Below, in pieces: positions 47,844-58,345 of a stretch of DNA of 64,000 nt. The stretch spans positions 744,989 through 808,988 of the forward strand of contig JAQFVV010000273.1 in NCBI GenBank assembly GCA_028023455.1, in the 5' to 3' direction. The position numbers and the translations under genes were made by a program. Below the pieces are notes generated by a model. It saw only the letters and a program-made list of their open reading frames with translations, did not search any database and was not told the DNA's origin. The DNA is from Epiperipatus broadwayi (taxonomy: Eukaryota > Onychophora > Udeonychophora > Euonychophora > Peripatidae). The stretch's first letter is position 1; each line of letters opens with the position of its first letter.

Positions 47844-50013
47844 TGAACCTGATTGAAATCCGATTCAATTGCGTTATCAAAAAAAAAAGAAATTTACTAA
47901 GCTTTTAAGTTTCATTAAACGTAAGGTTTAAATTTCATTATTATTTAAACAGAATGTGTATATCAAAATACACACACATTTATATGTAAAATGGATTTTT
48001 TTAAAATGTTTATCGATTTATTTTAGAATAATTCTTATACCGCCTGTTTTTAAATCCATTTGATTTAAAAATAAGCTGGCTAGCTAATTGCATTCCTGTT
48101 GCTTTTATTTTAATTATTGTAAACAATTTTTGATAGCGGAGATTTGATTTTTATGTTGTTGTTTTCATTTCAATAAACCCTGGGTGGAATTCTTAGATAG
48201 ATTGAGTGGGAGATTAATATTTGCCCTGCCTAAGGTGTAGAAATTGGACAACAAGTAAAGTGTTCATGGGAAATGGAGCAACGTATAAATAGTCCCGAAA
48301 ATTTGGAGTGTCAGTTAATTCATTATTTGTTGATAGACAAGCTGTTTATCAAGTGAGAATTTATATCAGCATGGACATTTAATTTCTTAAAGGACATCAC
48401 CTGTGATTAAATACTTTTGCCTACAACAAAATGAAAAATTCTATACTTGTTACCACCACCCGAATGGCTTGCTAACTCCACAAAAGACAGATCCCTGACT
48501 TCCAAGTTTGCTCCAGTAATGCCTTGAACACCTAAAAGAAGCCGGAACCTCTCTACATCTACCTTGCTGCCTAAAGAACCTGAAAATGAACTTAAGTAAA
48601 AGTGCGCACTCTCCGTGAACATTGCTTTTACCGAAAGGTAATTATTTTCGTTTTTATTCTTCCCAGGGTAAATTAATTCTCATTAAATCTCCGCTCAATC
48701 TAATCATAAATATGTCTTCTTAATACAATATAGCCTCATATTTAATATTTGCTGTGTTTTCCAATATTTTATAGTGTGTCTTAGAATCTTAGTTTTAAGA
48801 TTCTAATTTGCTTTCTGTTTTGTTTATTGGAGAGTGACGAATGAGTTTTATATTTTACACCTCACTTTTATAAATGCTTTAGCAGCCTTGTGTATATATA
48901 TATATTTCTTTTATGCTTACTTGTAATTATTTAGTATTCAATAATTAATTTGTAATTTTATACTCTGTGTTTACCCTAATGCTTAACCTCCAAAAATCTT
49001 TTGGCTGCTGACTATATTGTCTGATTTTCGCAGGTGGAGATTTCGTTTCTAAGATCTCTAAAAGCTGAAATTAGAATTGTGTTTTTCTTTGTAATTTTAT
49101 AAGTCATCAGCAGGAAGATAAAATTTATCCTTTCTTAAATTACAGGTGAGCGATACCTTTGTTCTGCTAAAGTGTTTACAACTTTTAAGATTTTCGTACT
49201 CCGTGCACTCTCCGATAGATTCATTTGTGTATTTATTATGTGTGCTTTAAATTTATCAGAGCGTTTACTCAGAATTTGTTTGTAAGTTTACTTTCTTTTT
49301 GTTATTTGCTGGGACAGATGTAACTGTTTTTCTAATCATTTACTTGTCTCTTATTGAGACCATTAATTATTAATTTTAAAGTAATTTTCGCCAATCGTTT
49401 GGCTGGGATTCACCAGTTTAATTGTTTCTTCATTTCAATGATATTTTTCGATTGTTCTTGGGGTGGATCAATCACCGTTATTTTAAATGTAGTAATTGGT
49501 GCAGTTCATACCGATATAAGGACATTCAAGATCTCACCATGTTTAGATCTTGAACAGCTCATCGGCACTGGGTCTTTGATCTATTTCAAGGGCATATGGT
49601 TTAAGTATCTGAAAGGGAAAACCAGTGTTTAGTTGAATCCTCTGCTGAATGAAATTTGCTTCCTCCCTTTTAACTTTGTGTATTAAAAGATCAGTCAGTC
49701 TGTCATAGCTTTGCCTTTAGTATTTCTGGTACACGCCTGAGTTAACCCCCATCTATTGTATCATAAACTGATATTTAATAATTTATTTTCTCATAATAAA
49801 ATTTATGAAATATGTTTAAAGTTAATTTGGCTGACGTTTGTCTTTGTGCTTTTGTCTCAATTGTCTAAACAATTTAAGATCTCTTGTTTCTCCCTGAGTC
49901 TAGTCGGCGCAAAGCATCATCATCATCTATTCTGATTACAGTAAACAAATTTTCCAGACACGTAGTGGTCTGGTGGCGCTCTCTGTTTCAGAATAGATTG
50001 AATATCCAGTATA
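47844..50013 (+). repeat. 3' long terminal repeat (2170 bp)
   Basis: Begins TGAACCTGATTGAAATCC, ends ATCCAGTATA. Same length as the 5' repeat to within one base under these boundaries. Many differences from the 5' copy are CG against TG or CA. Confidence 0.8.
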
Positions 50014-51199
50014 ATATAATAGTTAATTTTTTGAAAGTTAATGAAAACAGCATATTATCAAACTGTAGGTTTATTAATCTTAAAACTGTAATATTAAGTA
50101 GCTGTGATTGCTGGTCTATGCAGCAAGTTATCTCTATTCAGAAACAATTAAGAATGTCTTATATCATATTATACCATAAATCATTTTTGTGTAAACTTAA
50201 TTATTGAAGCCATAAATAACAAATCAGACTAACTTGTTTATAATGTGACATGACAATCAATTTATACTAGTATGTGGCAAAATTGTGTATATATAAATAA
50301 ATTGTGGCTCATTATTATCACTTATCATGTATTTTGTAATCAATAATTTAATTAAAATATGATGAAGAGTCTCATGTGTCTACCTGATATTAACAGGCTA
50401 TTAAAAATGTTGTTTAGTCTGTGATGTCAAAGTGTGAAGATCCCATGCAACGTACCTTTAAGTGATTTGCATATGAGATGTCTACATTGACAGTTGCAAT
50501 AAATAGCAGAAGTACTGGTCTTGTAAAGGCTGTGGATTACTAAATGCTTTTCTTTGTTTTGGAAAATCTGTTTGTGTCTTTGTTGACTTTTTATCTTCTA
50601 TAAATTAGAATGAAATTTTAAAACTGAGGTTTAATATATTTAAACTCAGTAGAATTATTTAAAAATTGGTATATAACTATGTAATATTGCACTAATCCAT
50701 TTGAAACCCCATATCTTTTTCAGTATATTCACTACATTGGTAGATATGTAACAAAGGGCATGAAAATGTGAAAAATATTCAATAATTTATATATTGCATT
50801 TAACCGTTATGCTTAGAATTTTCATTTCTTTTGGGAAGTTTAAATTATTTTTTCTTTCAATTTAATAACACATTTAAATTATTTTACAGTTTTCCTGTAT
50901 ATATCATATATAGTATGTGTACATACTTTTATATATATATATATATAATATTTGGGGGGTTTTTTTCTTGAGCCATTAACCTTGTAATTTTGTTTTGTGT
51001 GGGGGGTTTTTTTCTTTTTAAAAAAAAATATTAATTGTATTTTTTTAATATTTATAATTTTAAATTTTATTAGGAAAAAGATGTTTCTGATGATTAAGTG
51101 AGTTTGAAAGCTTTCAGGAATGTTCAAATAGTAAATTTGTAAGATTGATTTAGAAAGGTCAGATTAAGTGGATTCAAGCAGCTATTATTCATATTAAGA
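50014..51199. other. AT-rich non-coding DNA
   Basis: No gene recognised. A patch at about 50375-50530 is less AT-rich and contains GTGATTTGCATATGAG and AATAAATAGCAGAAG but no frame. A (TA)n tract lies at 50930-50947 followed by G6/T7 runs. Confidence 0.4.
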
Positions 51200-51329
51200 G
51201 AAGTATATTCTTGAGAAGTCTAGTTAAATTATGAAGAAATAGTGCACTGGTGGGGGGTTATCAAGAGTCGTGGTTCCGCGAAATCTTCAATGTGGTGTTA
51301 AAATCATGTAGGAGGAATCTTAAATGTTT

Positions 51330-51763
51330 TCATTATGGGGGGAATGGAGTTGGAATGGTATTTTCGTGTGGTCGTTTTTGTTCTTGATGTTTTGTATGTT
51401 TTTGATCTCTTTTAATTATATTTATTTTCTTTTTTGTGGTTTTTTTTTTTTTTTGTGGTTTTTTTTTTTTAATCATTATTTTCTGTTTGTATTTTTTTTT
51501 TTTTTTGTCTTTATTCGTGGTTTGTGTTTTTTATGTATTTTTTTTGTCGTTTTGATTTTATAGTTTTTTATTATTTTGTTTGAAGGTTGTAGGATAATGT
51601 TTTCTATTAAATGTTTTCTTATATTCAGGGGGTGGGTTTGGGTTTTATGTTTTTGTGTGTTTGTTTTGTAGGTTCCGGGTTTTTTGGTTTTGTAAGTTCT
51701 TGAGTGGGTTTTGGTGGGTTTGTTGGGTCTTGTTTTGGGGGGGTTGGTTGGGGGTTGGTTTGG

Positions 51764-51826
<63 letters not shown>
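51330..51826. other. C-depleted G/T tract ending in A61
   Basis: Almost only T and G on the plus strand from about 51330. Long T runs give way to G-run clusters (51705-51763: GGG, GGG, GGG, G7, GG, GGGGG, GG) and then 61 consecutive A's (51766-51826). The clustered G runs could form a G-quadruplex. The frames here are translations of homopolymers and are not genes. It may be an assembly or sequencing artefact. Confidence 0.75.
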
Positions 51827-51829
<3 letters not shown>

Positions 51830-52448
51830 GTGTTAAATCCCCCCACATCGTTAAGAAATACAGCACCACTTTATATGAAATAAATATATAAATATATTAA
51901 AGTCGATATTTCAAAATAGCCAGCCTCAAAAAGATAACCACATACAAACTATGGTATTAGATCTTCCATAATGTGATATTAACTAATGCAAACAATGAGC
52001 TTGAAATTTAAATAAGCAACAATTTAATTTACTATCAAATAAACATGGTGACTGCTGTTATATAATGACAAACTAAACATAATTGATTTTAATATTTAAA
52101 CCATCTAACACAATTATATATTAGTAGTGAGATTATTTTCATAATCATATATGTATAATAAATAACTAGGTTTTTTTTAAAATGGTTTCTATTTCTATCT
52201 TAAAACATTTTTTTATGAAAAAGTAAACTATTAAACTTGCATTATTTACAACCATCTTGAAAAGTTAAACAAAGTCATGATTTTTTTATGATTTTTTTTT
52301 AAATTCAGCTGTTTTAAAATAAAAATAAATTTATCAAATTAATTAGAAATATTTAGATACTGATTTATTATACATATATAATTATGTATACATATAATAT
52401 ACATTAATAATATAAAATAGAAAAGCATATAACATTAAGAGTATATCT
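51827..52448. other. AT-rich non-coding DNA
   Basis: Nothing recognised. Confidence 0.45.
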
Positions 52449-52665
52449 TAACAGGCAAAACTCTCCATACAGTAGTGCCACCCTGTGCCAACAAGGGTAA
52501 TCAATGGATGCCAAAAGGCTTGTGCATAAAATCCCCATCTAGTGCCTACTCATCCAATATTCATTAATCTGGTTGCCACAGGGTGGCACTACTGTATGGA
52601 GAGTTTTGCCTGTTTAATAAGTTATGTGCTAGCATAAGAAATGAGGATCATGTGATGTTTAGTGG
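52449..52665. mobile_element. LIR family, short palindromic form
   Basis: The arms 52449-52491 (AACAGGCAAAACTCTCCATA...) and 52571-52616 (...TATGGAGAGTTTTGCCTGTT) are almost perfect complements around a 79-bp centre that holds CAATGGATGCCAAAAGGC and AAAATCCCCATCTAGTGCC from the longer copies. The outer block AAATGAGGATCATGTGATGTTT follows to 52665. This is an internally deleted derivative; TTAA occurs at both arm ends. Confidence 0.85.
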
Positions 52666-54954
52666 TTTAAGAGTATATATAGTTATTAACTTACTGCATA
52701 AATATCTAATGACTTAAATATAATATATGGATGATATTGATTTAAAGTAAAACTATATATATATATTAACTTATAGCAGAAATATCTAATGGTATATATA
52801 TATTATAACAATATACATATTCTTAAGCCTATACATTAATACTAAAATAACAAAATGATTACGTTCTTTATCTAAGTTACTTTACACAAAATCATTTTCT
52901 TGTTACTAATATTTTATTCACAGATGGATTAATTAAACAAGTTATATGTATATTTTACTCTGGAAAGTTTTATTCCTAAAGCATCCCAAATTATAAATAA
53001 ATGGTTTAAAAAAGAAAAGTTTACTTTAATTTAGACTTTTGAAATTATAAATAAAGACTTAATTATTGAAAATAATTATACTTAATTTTATAAAAGATCA
53101 AACGATTTGTATTTTTATTAATCTCAAAAATTCTAAAATACTAACTTTACATGTGTATATATTTATATCAAAATTTATATAAAAACATAATTAGATAACA
53201 TATTTTAAAACTACTACAAGAATGTTATGGGAAATTACAAGACAAACACAGATATTGAACAGGACAATAGAGAATCAAAAATTACTTACTTGCAACTTGA
53301 ATCAGCAGCTGTTAACATCATATGTTTTTTTTTAATAATCTACATTTGGCATTCAAATAATAGGATGCACTGATAAAACTTAAGTATAAAATTGTCAAAG
53401 ATTTTGACCCTGCCAGTTTTTTTCCTTTAAATCTGATAATCATGGTTTTATATTTATTCAAAAATTTGGGTGTTCTTATTGTATAAGAATCGTATTTATC
53501 AACTTAATATTAAAATTTTGATGTTAGAGTATATTTTATGAAACTCCTTCTTTAAGAAATGATGATAGAAAAAAAAATTTCTCATTATAAAATTGTTATA
53601 CATGAATTCCTTGTAAAATTGTTTGTAACTTTGATGGACCAAATTGAAATTTGTAGAAGATTGCATCATCCTCTAAAATATAATAACAATTGACTTAGCA
53701 TGAAGAAATAACAACTTGGAGCCAATTTATTTGCTATCCGTGTCAAGCTTTACTAATCACAGGATTTTGAAAGAAGAATTATTTTACACTAAACATTTTT
53801 AAAAAAGCATTTTACTGTGCATGCTATTTTTTTTTTCTAAAACGTTTCGCTGTTAGTAAGGTTGGCTCATCATGTAAAACAATTTTAGTAATATTACTTA
53901 CATTGATATATCTTTGTGCACATACTTTACAATGTGTGTGTGTGTGAATAATTAGATAGCTTGCACATATTTATTTATTTAAGTTTCAACTGGTGGAATC
54001 AAACTAAAGGATCTCATTGCACTTAAGTACTGGGAAATATAATATCTTTTCATTTTTACTTGAAGATTTTATTTTGAATTCCATGAAAAGCTTTTATGTA
54101 ACAATATTTATTTATAAAAATATTTGTAACAGCTACGTTAGTTGAACACTGTGAAGTCATTGAAGCTTTGTCAATTATTAAAATATTTGTTTATTATTGT
54201 TTATCAACAACGTAAATAAAAGTTACATTTTATAAGTTTGTAGTAGTTATTTATACATTCACTCATACCATGCCAATTTATAGTCTCATTAATATTAGTA
54301 TTGTTATCATTTCACTGAGATCATTATTTATTTTCATTTTAAGTACATTTGGAGTTAATAAAATACTCTTTCATTTTAAATATACTTTACTGCAGAATCT
54401 CATTTTCGATTAACATTTAAAAATAACATACGGATTTTATAAACAATATTTTCATTCAATAAAATTTTAAATAGAATTTTAAGAGTCTCAACATGTAAGT
54501 TAATTTTATTATAAATGGGTACCTGAAGATAAAGGACACACCTTTTATATATATGCGTGTCCAGTCAATTTAAAGTACAATATAGTTTTACATTTTCATT
54601 TACTGTGTCAATATAAAAAACTTAAACCTAACAGGAATATTTTTTTATTAATTATTTTTATTGTCTGTGCATTAAAAAAAAAATAATAATTATTTTGTTC
54701 AACTACAATTGGAGTTTTTAGAATTAACACTAAACAGAAACATTGGTTAGGAGGGAGGTCCAGATATTAATTAAGTTATTCTTTTATAATGAAGGATAGC
54801 CTTCAGTAATTTCTGAACTTCCCAATCTTTTATTTCTCGTTAAATCTAAAAATTCCAAATGTGTTTGAAATTTTTTTTTCTTTATTTTTAATGCACAAAC
54901 AATGAAATGTATATAATATATTTTTTTTAAAAAACCTTCATTATTTTACTTGGT
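52666..54954. other. AT-rich non-coding DNA with one exon candidate
   Basis: Apart from 53290-53339 (minus) nothing is recognisable. (TA)n tracts lie near 52757 and 52795, and a (GT)n tract at about 53935. Confidence 0.4.
53290..53339 (-). CDS. Candidate host exon, 50 nt
   Basis: On the minus strand, an acceptor ATGCCAAATGTAG at 53340 and a donor TTGCAA|GTAAGTAATT at 53290 bound 16 codons plus 2 nt (IIKKKHMMLTAADSSC). The acceptor's pyrimidine tract is weak. Not recognised. It is in the same orientation as the candidates at 15710, 11053 and 7967. Confidence 0.22.
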
Positions 54955-55320
54955 TGCTTTAACAACTTTTTTAAAGATTTAATGCAAATAAACAAAAGAT
55001 GTTAAATGTGAGAATTGTACACCAGTCTGAAAGACTCTCATTACTGCAGAATACAAAAACTAGGGACTTTCAGCCCATCATTTTTGCAGTTATTGGATTG
55101 CTTTATCAATTAATTAATTTTAAAAACTTAATCTAAATTAAACAAATCATTTCAATATTATATAAATAAATTACTGAATTTTAGGAAAGTTAAATTAAAA
55201 TTTACATTTTTAAATATACCTGTTATATTTGACAGCTTTACCATACAACTATATATATACTTAAGTCTCCTCTGGAAAAAAAAATCTCAATTTTTTGATA
55301 GTATCACAAACAAACATAAT
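54955..55320 (-). repeat. Dispersed dimeric repeat family R3, copy 3 (inverted)
   Basis: The reverse complement shows the same series as copies 1 and 2: CAGAGGAGAC near 55270, AAAATGTAAATTTTAATTTAA near 55210, TTTGTTTAATTTAGATTAAG near 55140, GATAAAGCAATCCAATAA near 55100, then the second TTTGTTTATTTGCATTAAATC and TTGTTAAAGCAACCAAG. Confidence 0.7.
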
Positions 55321-57302
55321 AGGTTTTTTTTTTACCTTTATTAACAGTTACAGTTTATAAGATATGGAAAACAAAAACAGCATTCATTGTGCCAATATTT
55401 TTTTATTAAATATAATATTTGTATTTTTTTTAATTGGCCATTTTAAGATATTTTTTTAAGATTTAAAATAAATGTATGTCTTTTTACTAAACCTTGTTGA
55501 GTATATCAGTCATCTAAACTATATTAAGGGATTGGCAGTCCATAAAACACAGAGTGACTCAATGCTGAATTATGAATCAGTGTTTGTGGCTGTTTCTGCT
55601 GTTGGCTGTAAATCATTACTGTAAATTATATACTATATCTCTCTATAGTTAAAAGCACATGCACTATTTTTTCTGAGCATTTTTTATTAATGGCATAATT
55701 ATTTGCTTCACATAAATGTAATGGGTGCTTTGACACATGCATGACATTGGACAAACTTTTATATATTCACTAATCACAACAACAGAAAAAAAATGGATGT
55801 TATATATAAGACATGTTTAAATTTCTATATCATTTTTTTTCTGCTAGTGAATATTTTATTAATATATAATTATATTACTTTTTTATACAAACTAAAAAAC
55901 CTTTATTAAATAAAATAAAAAGTTATTTTGAAATGTAACAAAAAAGAATAACTAAATAATTTTAATGATAAATTATAATTCTTTTCATGTTACATTATTA
56001 TACATAAAAAACTGAAATACAAAAATAATATTTTTAAATATTGCCTATGTAATTTTAAGTGTAGTAATTTTGCATCATATGAGAAGGTATTAATTTGGTT
56101 TTATTATAAACATTCACAATATTAATCATTTTTCCATTGCTTATATTATTATTATAATATGTAGGTATACAACTATATTACAACTGTTATTTTGAAATTA
56201 TTTGTGAATTGAAATGTTTATTTTAATGTTTTGTAAATAATGTTATTAGAATTTTTGTTTTGAAGTTTACTTAAGTTCTAAATGTTGCATTTCTTTTCTG
56301 TGGTCATTATCACTGCATCACATGAACTCAAAGTATATTGGTTGAAATTGAAGTGAGAAATCAATCCAGTTGAGAACCCTCTAACAGCTAACTTAGTACA
56401 TATTTCTTAAAAGAGATTTTATCTTGTCACATGCTGCCTTGGTCACATGAGTCATTGATGACATTGCCAATTATTAAAGTATGTTTATTGGTATGAAATT
56501 AAATTATGAATAATTTTGGTTTTGAAAGTATTTAACTATTATTACTCATTGGTTGATAATATTAATTTAAAGTATAAAGATGTATATAAAAAAAAGTAGT
56601 ATAATTTTAGTCATATATTTATATTATAAGCCTTTCTTAATTTGTGCACTACCCATGGAGATCAGTAAAATCCCTCATAATATTGTATAGGTAATATGAA
56701 GAATTAAGAAAAATCAATGACTATCCTGAGACTCCTTATTATAAATTTATTCTTATGATTATTGCTAATTCCAATTATCTAAAATAATAAGTGTAAAAGT
56801 TTATATACATTAAAATGATAGTCTAATTTATTGAGGGATCTAATTGCACTCTAATATCTATAGATGTATTATTATATTCATTTGGATATTATTGTTAGTC
56901 ATGAGAGTATTTGGAATACTTAATAAGAATTAATGTCTGGGTATTCTCATGCCATTGAATGAATATTTTGTGTATTTGTTTAATGTTAAAGGAATGTGAT
57001 CTCTTTATAGGAAGATGAGTCTCACATTTCGTATAATTAATTACACCCTGTTTAAAAATATTTAATAATGTTAAAATGGACCCAGATGTAATAATAGTAT
57101 TTCCTAAGTATAATTATTACAATGGATTAAATAGAGTGAAAAACTATATTAAATGGTATTAGACAGAATTCCAGTATAGCCTAATTTAGGTACTTGCCAC
57201 ATCTGCTTTGGGTCCTACTACCTATTGACAGGGTGCATTATATATATATATATATAGGTTTGATGTATGTATTCATTCAACAATATATGTAATATTCAAA
57301 TC
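55321..57302. other. AT-rich non-coding DNA
   Basis: No gene recognised. A phrase ATGACATTGCCAATTATTAAAGTATGTTTAT near 56460 resembles one near 54160, hinting at another old dispersed repeat. Confidence 0.4.
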
Positions 57303-57497
57303 AATATATCAAAATACAGTAAAATTTACATAAATTATAATTTTTAATAGTAGTTTTGACTATACAATATGTATTGTGAAATGTTGTGCCATTTTGATTA
57401 TTCAATGTTATATAGTTGATAAAGACTACAAGATGTATAGTCGAAAATACTTCTAAAAGTAATATAATGTATGTGAATTTACTGTATTTTGATAGTA
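57303..57497. mobile_element. Foldback/MITE-like element, arms about 65 bp
   Basis: The left arm from about 57305 (ATATCAAAATACAGTAAA...) pairs with the right arm ending about 57497 (...TTTACTGTATTTTGATA), continuing inward through GACTATACA / TGTATAGTC. The 83-residue minus frame across it is a by-product. Confidence 0.7.
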
Positions 57498-58189
57498 TAC
57501 ACAAGTGGTTTAACAAGCTGGCTGAAGAAGTTGTTAGTGGTAGCAAAAGCAAACAAAGTAAATTAATCCAGGCCTAGTACTTTTGATGTTTTTTCCCTCA
57601 TATTCATGGCCAAAATAGATTTTAAATCATTGATGACATTGATAAATGATAATGTATGTATTTTGATATATATATTGTAACGGGATGGGGAGTATCAATA
57701 GGAAGTGGTGGAACATCATCATAAACCCCAAGTAAATGCAAAATGAAATATCAATAGTTTACAAAAGTATATATATATATATATATAGTTTCTAGTCTTC
57801 CTACCGTTTACTAACGTGAGCCAACTAGCTTAAAACCATGGTTTAAAAGTTGAAGACAATTTGAAAGAGATATTGAATTCTATCTCTCTCAGCGTTTATG
57901 TAAACAAAGCTTGATAGTGGGATATTGGTAAAGCTCCATCTAGTGATCATAAAATGCAAGCTATGAGCAAGTTACAAAATTTATAACTTGTTTGTTTATC
58001 ATATATATATATAGTACTTTATAAGAGCATGAGATTAGAGAATGTCTAAGAGATCATTGAGAGATCAGAAGAGTAACCAAAAGCATAACTAACTATCCAC
58101 CTGCATTATAAATAACAGTAATTATAAGTAGGTATGAGTACTATTTAATACACTATTCATTATCATGAATGATTCACAATATAATAAAT
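57498..58189. other. Non-coding DNA
   Basis: No gene recognised. Two (TA)n tracts at about 57766 and 58001. The part at 57780-57980 (CTTCCTACCGTTTACTAACGTG...) is less AT-rich and may be a repeat remnant. Confidence 0.35.
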
Positions 58190-58345
58190 CAGTACAATAA
58201 ATCAGAATAAAATCAACAGTCCATCTTGTGGCTGGATTTGAACCATAAAATATATAAATCAACAGTCAACCCTGTGACTGAATTGAAAATGAGTCATCTG
58301 TAGACCAGGTTAACTATTGAGCCTTTGCCACCTTGGGCAATTATT
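58190..58345 (-). other. tRNA-derived SINE-like sequence with duplicated B-box region
   Basis: On the minus strand an A-box-like TGGCAAAGGCTC (about 58330) is followed by two tandem versions of a segment, one at about 58262-58300 (degenerate) and one at about 58205-58240 holding a B box GGTTCAAATCC. The two segments share AATCAACAGTC plus TGTGACTG/TGTGGCTG on the plus strand. The A-to-B distance to the better B box is too long for a tRNA, but fits a SINE with an internal duplication. Confidence 0.4.

Larger units (their letters stand above)
44016..50013 (+). mobile_element. Long-LTR, gag-only LTR retrotransposon (probable)
   Basis: Two direct repeats of about 2.17 kb flank a 1.66-kb internal region. 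The repeats differ by only a few percent by eye, so the insertion is young. The internal region encodes a gag-like coiled-coil protein and a frameshifted continuation, but no protease, RT, RNase H or integrase, so it would need enzymes in trans. ATAT precedes the first repeat (44012-44015) and follows the second (50014-50017), a possible 4-bp target duplication, weak in such AT-rich DNA. No convincing primer-binding site after 46184 or polypurine tract before 47844 was found. The alternative is a plain tandem duplication of a 3.83-kb unit with the second unit cut short. Confidence 0.7.

Noticed and set aside
51625-51891. Reading frames of 73-79 codons on both strands
   Set aside because: They are translations of the A61/T61 homopolymer and the G/T tract (poly-Lys or poly-Phe) with no credible protein.
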